Shown here: one piece after another, positions 15,451 to 22,845 of the stretch
How positions within the stretch are numbered: position 1 is the stretch's first letter
Layout of the letters: each line of letters starts with the position of its first letter
NCBI GenBank assembly: GCA_036001245.1
Contig: DASYUL010000151.1
Location: 1 to 40,479 of the forward strand
Source of the DNA: Gp7-AA6 sp036001245
GTDB taxonomy: Bacteria; Acidobacteriota; Thermoanaerobaculia; UBA5066; Gp7-AA6
Length of the DNA: 40,479 nucleotides
Direction of reading: 5' to 3'
Made by a program: the position numbers and the translations under genes
The notes under the pieces: generated by a model
What the model was told of the DNA's origin: nothing
The model's database searches: none
Seen by the model: the letters and a program-made list of their open reading frames with translations, nothing else

Positions 15451-16050
15451 ATGCAGCACAACCGCGCCGGGCGAAAGCTCCGGCGAACCACGGCGCACCG
15501 GCTGGCAATGTTCTCGAACCAGCTCGCGTCGCTTATGACGCACGAGCGGATCCAGACGACCGTCTCGAAGGCGAAGGAGCTTCGCCCGCTCGCCGAGAGA
15601 CTGATTACGGTCGCCAAGAACGACGGCGTCGCGGCGCGCCGCCGCGTCTACCGCTGGATTCCGGACCACGTCACCGTCAAGAAAGTGTTCGAGTCGATCG
15701 CGCCACGCTTCGTGGACCGGCCGGGCGGCTACACCCGAATCCTGAAGCTCGGCCCCCGCCGCGGCGACGCCGCCGAGGCGGCGATCCTCGAGTTCGTGGA
15801 TTACCGGTTCCAGCCGAAGGAGAAGGGCCCGAAGAAGGAGTCGCTCTCGGATCGCGCGCGCCGGATGTCGGGCGGCCGCGTCGAGACGGTCCGCAAACAG
15901 AAGGCGGAGGGAGACGAGGAGTCCGCCGAGGAGACGCCGAAAAAGACACCGAAGAAGACAAGGGGCGGCCGGGGCGAGCCCGGAAAGCCTGCGAGGCAGG
16001 CTCCGAAGAAAGGCCCCAGCCGCACGGGACCGTCCAAGAGGGGAGCGTAG
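15451..16050 (+). CDS. rplQ: 50S ribosomal protein L17 with C-terminal extension
   Basis: L17 lies at the tunnel exit. Residues 1-120 are ordinary: QHNRAGRKLRRTTAHRLAM, then RIQTTVSKAKELRPLAERLI (in part) and GGYTRILKLGPRRGDAAEAA. The usual length is about 120-130, but here a further ~78 residues of Lys/Glu/Pro/Gly-rich low-complexity sequence follow, ending in a KKGPSRTGPSKRGA tail. It is the last gene of the alpha operon, and a palindromic repeat starts six bases after its stop. Confidence 0.95.
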   Translation: MQHNRAGRKLRRTTAHRLAMFSNQLASLMTHERIQTTVSKAKELRPLAERLITVAKNDGVAARRRVYRWIPDHVTVKKVFESIAPRFVDRPGGYTRILKLGPRRGDAAEAAILEFVDYRFQPKEKGPKKESLSDRARRMSGGRVETVRKQKAEGDEESAEETPKKTPKKTRGGRGEPGKPARQAPKKGPSRTGPSKRGA

Positions 16051-16055
16051 CCCCT

Positions 16056-16129
16056 TGTCATCCTGAGGGCCAAAGGCCCGATGGATCTCTGACTTCAGGG
16101 AGAGATCCCTCGCTTTGCTCGGGATGACA
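16056..16129 (+). repeat. TCATCCTGAG/GGGATGACA palindromic repeat, copy 1
   Basis: The 74-base element has imperfect outer arms TGTCATCCTGAG (16056-16067) and CTCGGGATGACA (16118-16129). It also has an inner GGATCTCT/AGAGATCC pair (16083-16090, 16101-16108) and a small GGGCC-AAA-GGCCC hairpin (16067-16079). A second copy is at 27816-27886. The family is a widespread intergenic repeat known for generating spurious peptides such as SRAKRGIS and CHPEQSEGS. Here it sits between rplQ and the VanZ-like gene and may also end the ribosomal transcript. Confidence 0.85.
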
Positions 16130-16133
16130 GGCG

Positions 16134-16535
16134 ATGGAAATGCGACGAGCTCGAATCGCAGCCGCCCTCTGGGGCGGCTTTCTTTTTCTCCTCACGTCGT
16201 GGCCGAACCCTCCGACCGTGCCGGCCGGCGGATTCCCGCTCGACAAGCTGACGCACATCTGCCTCTACGGGGTGGAGGCGTTTCTTCTGTACCGCGCGAT
16301 CGGCTGGCGGGGACGTTCCGGGTTCGGGTTGTCCCGGATCGTCGCGATCGTCGGAACGATGGCGCTCTGGGGGATGCTCGACGAAACGCACCAGGAGTGG
16401 ATTCCGGGCCGGATGATGGATTCGGGAGACCTGATCGCCGATATTTCGGGGGGGACCGTGGGTGCGGCGCTGGCCGGTGTCCGCCGTCGTTTGAACTCTC
16501 TTAGCCGCCGGTCGGAGAGCGACCGCCGCGCCTGA
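16134..16535 (+). CDS. VanZ-like family membrane protein
   Basis: A 133-residue protein with four predicted hydrophobic segments (about residues 7-23, 41-56, 67-83 and 100-117). The VanZ-like family pattern is visible as LDKLTHICLYGVEAF and MLDETHQEW followed by DSGDLIADISGG. VanZ itself gives low-level teicoplanin resistance, but most members have no assigned role, so resistance is not claimed. The start (ATG 16134, with another at 16140) abuts the repeat, and no strong Shine-Dalgarno is seen. It is convergent with the PilT-like gene, stops seven bases apart. Confidence 0.8.
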   Translation: MEMRRARIAAALWGGFLFLLTSWPNPPTVPAGGFPLDKLTHICLYGVEAFLLYRAIGWRGRSGFGLSRIVAIVGTMALWGMLDETHQEWIPGRMMDSGDLIADISGGTVGAALAGVRRRLNSLSRRSESDRRA

Positions 16536-16555
16536 AGGCCAGTTACCTTCGGGCG
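16529..16555. terminator. Bidirectional hairpin across the VanZ/PilT-like gene ends
   Basis: A 10-bp stem with one G-U wobble (16529-16538 with 16546-16555, loop CCAGTTA) spans both convergent stop codons. It has no clear U-run on either side. A shared terminator for the two converging transcripts is inferred from position. Confidence 0.45.
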
Positions 16556-17946
16556 GTTACCCGGCCGCCGCCCTCGGCGATCAGGACGCGCTGGTTCAGC
16601 TCCTTGATCCGCTCGTTCAGCTGCGCGATCTTCTGCTGCCCGTCCTTCGCGATCCGTTCGTTCTCCGTCTTCAGCTTCCCGACCTCCGCCTCGAGCTCGC
16701 TGACGGCTCTGTGGCGCTCCTCCGCCGCGCGGCGCAGGGCGTCGCCCTCGGCCCTCTGCCGCTCGATCTCCTCATCTTTCTCGGTCAGGCGCATCCGCCA
16801 GTTGTGCTCCTGCTGCTCGTAGAGGTTCTTCGTCTCCATGAGCCGCGAGATGTGCGAGAAGTCGTTCACCGACGGCATGTCGCCTCCTTGTCCGCGCTCT
16901 TCGATCGAGGGAAAGAGCTTGCGGAGCTTCAATGAAAGGTCTTCCGGGTCCGTGGAGAGCTCCATCGCGCGCTCGTAGGTGATCTGCTCGTTGACGAGCA
17001 GCGCGATGAGCGACTGGTTCATCGTCTGCATGCGGTAGTAGGCGACCGAGGTCTCCATCTCCTCCTGGATCTCCTTGGTCTCCCCGTTCTCGATGTGCTT
17101 GCCGACCTTCGGCGAGTTGATCAGGATCTCGACGACCGGCAGGAGGCCGGTTCCGTCCAACCTTTCGATCAGCTTCATCGAGACGATCGCGCGCAGCACG
17201 AGACCGAGCTGCGACCGGATCTGCCGCTGAAGGTTCGAAGGGCAGGAGTCGATGATGCGGTCGATCGACTGGCCCGCGCTGTTCGTGTGGAGGGTCGAGA
17301 ACACGAGGTGTCCGGTCTCGGCCGCGGTGAGCGTCGTTTGCATCGTCTGCCAGTCGCGCATCTCGCCGACCATGATCACGTCCGGGTCCTCCCGGAACAT
17401 GTTCTTCAGGGCCTCGGCAAAGCTCGGCGTGTCCGTCTCGAGCTCGCGCTGGGAGACCGCTGCCTTGCCGTCGGCGAAGAGGTACTCGATCGGGTCCTCG
17501 ATAGTGACGATGTGGACCTGCCGCTGCTCGATGACCGACTTCAGAACCGCGGCGAGCGTCGTCGACTTGCCCGACCCGGTCGGCCCGGTGATGAGGACGA
17601 GGCCGGCAGGCAGGTGGACGAACGACTCGAGGACCTCCGGAAGGTTGAGCTCGTCGATCGAAGGGAGCTTGAAGGGGATCCGGCGGAAGACGGCGGCGAG
17701 CGAGCCCCGCTGCACGTAAACGTTCGCGCGGAACCGCGCGACGCCGGTCAGGCCGTAGCCGATGTCGACGGACTGGCGCTCTTCGAGTTTCTGGCGCTGG
17801 GCGGGGGTCAGGATCTCGACGAGCATCTCCTCGAGCTCCTTCGGCTGGAGCGCCTCGGACTTCAACGGGACGAGCTTCCCCTTGATCCGCAGGAGGGGCG
17901 GACGCATGGGCTTCAGGTGGAGGTCCGAGGCCTCTTTCCCGGCCAT
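16543..17946 (-). CDS. PilT/PilU-like type IV pilus retraction ATPase with coiled-coil tail
   Basis: A hexameric secretion-type ATPase that would power pilus retraction at the inner-membrane face. From the ATG at 17946 it has 467 residues. Features: ASDLHLKP (6-13), Walker A GPTGSGKST (121-129), Asp-box/Walker B DPDVIMVGEMRD (188-198 region) and His box TGHLVFSTLHTN (211-222). The MQTMNQSLIALL segment (306-317) resembles PilU more than PilT. After about residue 355 comes ~100 residues of charged heptad-like sequence, predicted coiled coil, which typical 340-380-residue relatives lack. Homology (QLAEFLRFM) continues ~10 residues upstream of this ATG, but only a CTG (17973) is available there. 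The gene follows the nucleotidyltransferase gene. Confidence 0.88.
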   Translation of the reverse strand: MAGKEASDLHLKPMRPPLLRIKGKLVPLKSEALQPKELEEMLVEILTPAQRQKLEERQSVDIGYGLTGVARFRANVYVQRGSLAAVFRRIPFKLPSIDELNLPEVLESFVHLPAGLVLITGPTGSGKSTTLAAVLKSVIEQRQVHIVTIEDPIEYLFADGKAAVSQRELETDTPSFAEALKNMFREDPDVIMVGEMRDWQTMQTTLTAAETGHLVFSTLHTNSAGQSIDRIIDSCPSNLQRQIRSQLGLVLRAIVSMKLIERLDGTGLLPVVEILINSPKVGKHIENGETKEIQEEMETSVAYYRMQTMNQSLIALLVNEQITYERAMELSTDPEDLSLKLRKLFPSIEERGQGGDMPSVNDFSHISRLMETKNLYEQQEHNWRMRLTEKDEEIERQRAEGDALRRAAEERHRAVSELEAEVGKLKTENERIAKDGQQKIAQLNERIKELNQRVLIAEGGGRVTARR

Positions 17947-17980
17947 GAAGCGAAGAAATTCGGCGAGTTGCAGAGGGGAG

Positions 17981-17986
17981 ATTATA
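17981..17986 (-). promoter_or_regulatory. Possible -10 box (TATAAT) before the PilT-like gene
   Basis: A perfect TATAAT on the minus strand lies just after the upstream gene's stop codon (17997) and about 35 bases before the ATG at 17946. No convincing -35 element is visible. If real, the short leader would make the ATG at 17946 the start and would give the PilT-like gene its own transcript. Confidence 0.25.
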
Positions 17987-17996
17987 ACGGAAACGT

Positions 17997-19220
17997 TCAG
18001 GAACCCGGCAGCTCCAGTCGCCGCGCGCGCAGCCACTTCCGGGCGTCGTCGCGCGTACGGACCCGTCCCGCGAGCGCTTCGACCCGGACGGAGTCGAGCA
18101 GGCGACCGACCTCCGGCCCCGGAGCGATCCCGAGCCATTCGAGGACGTCGGCGCCGCGCACTTCCGGAAGAGGTCGCCGGCGCGAGAGAAGCGCGCGCAG
18201 CCGGGCAACGGCCGGGCGAGAGCGGGGCTTCAAGGTGGACAGCAGCCTCAATGCATCTTCGGCGAGCTCTCCGGCATCGAGGAGCCATCGCCACACGTCG
18301 TCCCCTTCGACCGCCGCGTCAGGCGCCGACCCCGCGAGCTCGAGAAGACGCGAAACTTCGTCGGCCTCGGCCGATCCCCAGCGGACGCGCCGGAGGAGGG
18401 ACGCCGCCTCGCGCGCCGAAAGACCCGCCCGGCCGAACAGGAACGCGAGTCGCAGCCGGCGTCTGCGTTGGGGTGAAAGCCGCACGATGGCGGCGGAGTC
18501 GAGCACCGCGGAGGCCCGCGCGATCCGGCGCCAGCGCGAATCGGTGATCGGCAGGCGGAAGGCGGGACCCAGGAGCCCGGTCGCTGCGGCCCAGCAGAGG
18601 GCGGCAGCCGGGTGCGGCGCCTCGAGGAGCTTCGCGAGCTCGGCCTGGACCCGTTCGCCCGCGACGCGTTCGAGCGCCGGCGCGGCGAGCCGGCTCGCCC
18701 GCGAGGTCGCGCGATCGGGGCGCAGATCGTGGGTTGCAAAGAGCCTCGCGGCGCGCAGAGGTCGCAGCGGATCGTCGTGAAGGTTTCTCTCGGAGACCAT
18801 CCGGAGCCGCCGGAGCGAAATGTCGGCAACCCCGCCGTAGGGGTCGAGGAGCGTCCCGGTGCGGATCTCGACGGCCATCGCGTTGGCGGTGAAGTCCCGC
18901 CGGGCGAGATCCGCTTCGATCGAGTCGCCCTCGATCTCCGCGACGTCGATCGTCCGGCCGCGACCCGCGACGCGGAACACGCGCGGCTTGCGTTCTCCCG
19001 AGAGGAGCACGGCGCGTCCGCGTCCGTCGGACTCCATCTCGCGCGCGATCCCGCCGGCATCCCCATCCACCGCGACGTCGATTTCGGCAGCCTCGCGGGC
19101 GAGCGCGAGGTCCCGCAACGCTCCTCCGACGATCCAGGCGCGCGCCCCGCGGCGCGCCGCAATTCGTTCGAGCGCGGCGATGTCCGGCTCGGTCGCGAGC
19201 TTTGCGAGCCGCTTCCGCAT
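17997..19220 (-). CDS. CCA tRNA nucleotidyltransferase / poly(A) polymerase family protein
   Basis: A class II nucleotidyltransferase of 407 residues that would add or repair the tRNA 3' CCA end, or extend RNA 3' ends. The head domain has WIVGGALRDLALAR (~31-44), the catalytic-type pair EIDVAVDGD (~48-56), and DFTANAMAVEI with LLDPYGG. The fingerprint LHDDPLRPLRAARLFATH follows. The start is ATG 19220, since longer readings run antisense into gatA. CCA-adding and poly(A) activities cannot be told apart by eye. It is divergent from gatC and 50 bases upstream of the PilT-like gene. Confidence 0.85.
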   Translation of the reverse strand: MRKRLAKLATEPDIAALERIAARRGARAWIVGGALRDLALAREAAEIDVAVDGDAGGIAREMESDGRGRAVLLSGERKPRVFRVAGRGRTIDVAEIEGDSIEADLARRDFTANAMAVEIRTGTLLDPYGGVADISLRRLRMVSERNLHDDPLRPLRAARLFATHDLRPDRATSRASRLAAPALERVAGERVQAELAKLLEAPHPAAALCWAAATGLLGPAFRLPITDSRWRRIARASAVLDSAAIVRLSPQRRRRLRLAFLFGRAGLSAREAASLLRRVRWGSAEADEVSRLLELAGSAPDAAVEGDDVWRWLLDAGELAEDALRLLSTLKPRSRPAVARLRALLSRRRPLPEVRGADVLEWLGIAPGPEVGRLLDSVRVEALAGRVRTRDDARKWLRARRLELPGS

Positions 19221-19262
19221 GTTTCCGGGCAGTCCGGAACCTGCAAAATTGGTCTTCCGGCT

Positions 19263-19268
19263 TACAAT
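19263..19268 (+). promoter_or_regulatory. Possible -10 box (TACAAT) before gatC
   Basis: The 55-base divergent gap between the nucleotidyltransferase and gatC contains TACAAT ending seven bases before the gatC ATG. No good -35 hexamer lies at 16-18 bases upstream, and the start codon would be almost at the transcript end, so the call is weak. Confidence 0.2.
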
Positions 19269-19275
19269 CTTTCGG

Positions 19276-19581
19276 ATGTCCTCCCGTCCCTCCACGGTCA
19301 CTCCGGACGTCGTGCGCCGGATCGCGGCTCTCGCCCGCCTGCGGCTCCCCGAAAACGAGCTTTCGCTCTGGAGCCGGCAGCTCGACCGGATTGTCTCGTA
19401 CATCGACCACCTGAAGGAGCTTCCGCAGGACGCGCTGCCGGCAGGCGAGCCGCTTCCCGCCACCCCGTTGCGCCCCGACCGGCCGAGGCCGGGACACGGA
19501 GACCGCGCTCTCGCCGAGAATGCACCGGTTCTCGCGCACGGGTTCGGCGTCGTGCCCCGGGTCGTCGGGAGCGGGGAGTGA
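19276..19581 (+). CDS. gatC: Asp-tRNA(Asn)/Glu-tRNA(Gln) amidotransferase subunit C
   Basis: GatC is the small stabilising subunit of the GatCAB amidotransferase, which makes Gln-tRNA or Asn-tRNA from mischarged precursors. The 101-residue product shows the family pattern VTPDVVRRIAALARLRLPE near the start and LDRIVSYIDHLKELP in the middle. The expected tail LRPDRPRPG corresponds to the conserved LREDxxxxG segment. Its stop overlaps the GTG of gatA. The ATG at 19276 fits family length. Confidence 0.92.
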   Translation: MSSRPSTVTPDVVRRIAALARLRLPENELSLWSRQLDRIVSYIDHLKELPQDALPAGEPLPATPLRPDRPRPGHGDRALAENAPVLAHGFGVVPRVVGSGE

Positions 19582-21032
19582 GCCCGCCCGGCGTCGTCGA
19601 GACGGCGGAGAACGTGCGCTCCGGCCGCGGCTCGGCGGTGGAGTCGCTGACCGAGGCCCTCCGCCGCGTCGAAGCGCTCGACGGCCGCGTGGGAGCGTTC
19701 CTGGAGGTGACTCCGGACGAAGCGCTCGCGGAGGCGCGAGCGGCGGACTCCCGGGTCGCCGCCGGCCACGACCTGCCGCTCGCCGGGGTGCCTTTTGCGA
19801 TCAAGGACAACATGTGGGTCGCGGGGCGGCAGGCCACCTGCGCGTCCCGGATCCTCCAGGGTTTCCGGCCGCCCGGCGACTCGACGGCGGTCTCGCGGCT
19901 GCGCGCGGCCGGGGCGGTCTTCGTCGGCCGCTCGAACATGGACGAGTTCGCGATGGGCTCCTCGACGGAGAACAGCGCGATCCAGATCACCCGGAACCCG
20001 TGGGACCTCGCGCGCATCCCGGGCGGCTCGTCGGGGGGCAGCGCCGCCGCGGTCGCTTCCGGGATGGTTCCGGGCGCGCTCGGCTCGGATACCGGCGGGT
20101 CGATCCGCCAGCCGGCCGCGTGCTGCGGCGTCGTCGGGTTCAAGCCGACGTACGGGCGCGTGTCGCGGTACGGGCTCGTCGCGTTCGCCTCGTCGCTCGA
20201 TCAGATCGGGCCACTCGGCCGCAGCGTGTCGGACGCGGCGCGCGTGTACGGCGTGCTCGCCGGCGCGGACCCGCTCGATTCGACAAGCGCGCCGGAAGAT
20301 CCGGGCGATCCGGAGGCGGCTGCGGCGCGCGGGGTGGCGGGGATGCGCGTGGGATTCCTCGCCGAGGCGGACGCGGAAGGGCTCCACGGCGACGTGGCGA
20401 AGAACTTCGAGGACGCCCGCCGTGCGTTCTCGGCGGCCGGCGCGCAGGTGACGACGGTGTCGGTGCCGCGCGCGCGCTACGCGATTGCGATCTACTACGT
20501 CGTCGCGAGCGCCGAGGCGTCCTCCAACCTGGCGCGGTACGACTCGATCCGTTACGGCCCGCGCCTCTCCGACGGCGATCTCGCGTCGCTCTACGTCGAG
20601 GCCCGGACGCGCGGCTTCGGGCCGGAGGTCAAGCGCCGCATTCTGCTCGGCACCTTCGCCCTCGCCGCCGGGTACTACGAGGCATATTACGGCCGCTCGA
20701 TGCGCGCCCGCGCCGTCCTCTCCGAGGACTTCCGCAAAGCATTCGAAGACGTGGACGTGATCGTGTGCCCGTCGATCCCGACGCCCGCCTTCGCGATCGG
20801 CGAGAAGACCGAGGACCCGCTGACCATGTACCTCTCGGACATCTTCACGGTGCCGGCCTCGCTCGCGGGACTTCCGGCGATCTCGGTGCCGTCGGGATAC
20901 TCGAGCGACGGGCTTCCTCTGGGCCTTCAGGTCCTCGGACCGCGGTTTGGCGAAGAAAACGTATTCGCGGCGGCCGGAGGCTTCGAGCGCGAGATCGCGC
21001 TGCCTCAGGAGGTCCCGCGGGGAATCCGGTGA
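19578..21032 (+). CDS. gatA: Asp-tRNA(Asn)/Glu-tRNA(Gln) amidotransferase subunit A
   Basis: GatA hydrolyses glutamine to supply ammonia to GatB. The 484-residue amidase-signature protein has the catalytic triad at K76 (FAIKDNM), S151 (GGSSGGS) and S175 (DTGGSIRQPA), with the same spacing as known GatA. The start is GTG at 19578, overlapping the gatC stop. The frame is open further upstream but not homologous. gatB is not in this window, so the complex must be completed elsewhere. The amidase gene overlaps its end by four bases. Confidence 0.95.
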   Translation: MSPPGVVETAENVRSGRGSAVESLTEALRRVEALDGRVGAFLEVTPDEALAEARAADSRVAAGHDLPLAGVPFAIKDNMWVAGRQATCASRILQGFRPPGDSTAVSRLRAAGAVFVGRSNMDEFAMGSSTENSAIQITRNPWDLARIPGGSSGGSAAAVASGMVPGALGSDTGGSIRQPAACCGVVGFKPTYGRVSRYGLVAFASSLDQIGPLGRSVSDAARVYGVLAGADPLDSTSAPEDPGDPEAAAARGVAGMRVGFLAEADAEGLHGDVAKNFEDARRAFSAAGAQVTTVSVPRARYAIAIYYVVASAEASSNLARYDSIRYGPRLSDGDLASLYVEARTRGFGPEVKRRILLGTFALAAGYYEAYYGRSMRARAVLSEDFRKAFEDVDVIVCPSIPTPAFAIGEKTEDPLTMYLSDIFTVPASLAGLPAISVPSGYSSDGLPLGLQVLGPRFGEENVFAAAGGFEREIALPQEVPRGIR

Positions 21033-22825
21033 ATCGGGGATCAGGGATCAGGGGTCGGCGGTCAGGAGCCGGAGCCCTGGCGGTGGCGATGCTCGCGTTG
21101 CTCGTCCCCGAGGCTCCCGCGGAGTTCCGGGGAGACAAGACCGTCGTCGTCTCGCCGGAGCTGCACGTCTCGATCGGCGAAGGCGACGAGATCACGCTCT
21201 CCGCCCGCCCGCTGCCCGGCGAGGGCCTGGACGCCTTCATCAAGCGCTTCACGGAAGACCCCCGGACCAAGAAAGAGATCCTGTCGCAGAACGAGGGCGT
21301 GAAGCTCCTTCGCAAGGACGTCTTCGTCCGCGTGCCGTACCGGCTGCTTTCCGAGAACTACCGTCGGATCGCGATCGAGGCGCTCTTCCCGCAGGACACG
21401 AGTGACGGAAAGGGCTGGAATCACGGCGTCCGCGCGCTGACGGGAAAGCCCGAGAGCCTCTGGCGGATCGCGGAGTGGTTCACGGGCGACGGAGCGAACT
21501 ACCGGGAGATCCGCTCCGCGAGCGGGCGCAAGTCTCTGCAGACCGAGCGGGGGGAGATCGTGCGGATTCCCCTGAAGCTCCTGCTGCCGACGTTCCGCGA
21601 CGCGGCGGAAGCCGCGGCGGCACCTCTCGTTCCCCTCGAGTTCGGCCGCGACGAAAAGGGCCGCTACGCGCTCTATCGCCTCCAGCGCGGCGAGGCGCTC
21701 TATTCCGCGGTCGTCGTGCGGTTGACCGGGCGCGTACACGCCGAGGACGTCAACGCGAAGGCGGTCGAGATCGCGGAGAGGAGCGGGATCTCCGACGTGC
21801 GCTCGATCCCCGTCGGGTACGCCGTCAAGATCCCCGTCGCCGACCTGTCGCCCGAGTTCCGCCCCCCGGACGATCCCGCCCGAATCGAGGAGGAGAAGGG
21901 ACGTCTCGAGGCGACGCAGTTCGTCAACCGCGTGCGAGCGGTGAACCTCGCCGGGGTCACGTTCGTGCTCGACGCGGGACACGGCGGCCGCGACACCGGA
22001 GCGCTCGTGGAAGGGGTCGAGGAGGCTCGGCACGTGTACGACCTCGCGTGTCGCGTCGAGCGGCTGTTGAAGAAGCACACGCGCGCGAACGTCGTCGCGA
22101 CGGTGCGCAGCCGCGCGCCGTGCGGCGACGGAAGATCGGAAGCGATCGGCGACTCCCGGACTGCGCGCGTGATGACGACCCCGCCGTACGATCTGGACGA
22201 CCCGGTAGCCGGTGTCAACTTCCGCTGGTATCTCGCCAACTCCGTCCTGCGCCAGGTCGAGGATCGCGGCGGCTCCGAGGACCGCACCGTGTTCGTCTCG
22301 CTGCACGCGGATTCGCTCCACCCGGCAGTGCGCGGTCTCATGGTCTACATCCCGGGGGAGAAATATCTGAAGAGCTCGTTCGGCAAGAGCGGCGAGCTGT
22401 ATTCGACGCGCCGCGAAGTCCGCGAAGCGCCGCGCGTCCGTTTCTCGCGCCGCGACGGAATCAAGGCGGAGGGCGTCTCGCGGCAGCTTGCGGAGAAGAT
22501 CGTTTCGGCCTTCCGCTCCTTGAACCTGCCGCTCCACGCCTTTCAGCCGATCCGGCGCAACGTGATCCGCGGCGGGCGCCAGTGGGTCCCGGCGATCCTG
22601 CGGTACAACCGGATCCCGGCGCGGGTGCTCGTCGAGGTCTGTAACCTGAACAATCCCGATGACCGCCGGCTGCTCGTCTCACGCTCCTACCGCGAGAAGG
22701 TGGCCCAGGCGATCGTGTCCGCGTTGGTGGAGTTCTACGGCGGGGAGGGCGGGCGAACGGTGACGGCGGAAAAGAAGAGTTCTCAGCCGTCAGTTCTCAG
22801 TTCTCAACCGGCTTCTGAGAACTGA
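21029..22825 (+). CDS. Exported N-acetylmuramoyl-L-alanine amidase (Amidase_3) with LysM-like segments
   Basis: The enzyme cleaves the bond between MurNAc and L-Ala in peptidoglycan, acting outside the inner membrane. From the GTG at 21029, which overlaps the gatA stop, the 598-residue product has a signal-like start (basic residues, ALAVAMLALLV at ~17-26, then APA). The Amidase_3 domain spans ~308-570: zinc His H318 (DAGHGGRDTGA), H426 (SLHADS) and catalytic-type E536 (LVEVCNLNN). Segments ~130-180 and ~213-268 look like LysM repeats (ESLWRIAEWF, YSAVVVRLTG). The last ~15 residues, SSQPSVLSSQPASEN, are encoded by an intergenic repeat, so the original end was probably earlier. Confidence 0.88.
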   Translation: MNRGSGIRGRRSGAGALAVAMLALLVPEAPAEFRGDKTVVVSPELHVSIGEGDEITLSARPLPGEGLDAFIKRFTEDPRTKKEILSQNEGVKLLRKDVFVRVPYRLLSENYRRIAIEALFPQDTSDGKGWNHGVRALTGKPESLWRIAEWFTGDGANYREIRSASGRKSLQTERGEIVRIPLKLLLPTFRDAAEAAAAPLVPLEFGRDEKGRYALYRLQRGEALYSAVVVRLTGRVHAEDVNAKAVEIAERSGISDVRSIPVGYAVKIPVADLSPEFRPPDDPARIEEEKGRLEATQFVNRVRAVNLAGVTFVLDAGHGGRDTGALVEGVEEARHVYDLACRVERLLKKHTRANVVATVRSRAPCGDGRSEAIGDSRTARVMTTPPYDLDDPVAGVNFRWYLANSVLRQVEDRGGSEDRTVFVSLHADSLHPAVRGLMVYIPGEKYLKSSFGKSGELYSTRREVREAPRVRFSRRDGIKAEGVSRQLAEKIVSAFRSLNLPLHAFQPIRRNVIRGGRQWVPAILRYNRIPARVLVEVCNLNNPDDRRLLVSRSYREKVAQAIVSALVEFYGGEGGRTVTAEKKSSQPSVLSSQPASEN

Positions 22826-22845
22826 AGACTGAGACCTGAGAGCTA
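22785..22845. repeat. CTGAGAACT-type repeat with hairpin at a convergent junction, copy 3
   Basis: A perfect 10-bp inverted repeat, CAGTTCTCAG (22791-22800) and CTGAGAACTG (22815-22824), is followed by further CTGAGA units. It supplies the last codons and stop of the amidase gene and runs up to the stop of the minus-strand TPR gene. It may serve as a two-way terminator, although no strong U-run is present. It shares words with 4258-4286 and 8966-8998. Confidence 0.6.

Noticed and set aside
13704..15617. A 637-codon minus-strand frame across rpsD, rpoA and rplQ
   Set aside because: Antisense to three conserved genes and without recognisable domain.
16058..16258. Short minus-strand peptide containing CHPEQSEGS
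   Set aside because: This is a known false product of the TCATCCTGAG repeat, not a gene.
16134..16535. Glycopeptide resistance gene vanZ
   Set aside because: Only the broad VanZ-like family is supported. No van genes are nearby and most family members have no role in resistance.
17997..20387. A very long minus-strand reading frame extending the nucleotidyltransferase to ~796 residues across gatA and gatC
   Set aside because: The part beyond 19220 is antisense to clear gatC/gatA coding sequence and has no family pattern. GC-rich third positions keep opposite frames open.
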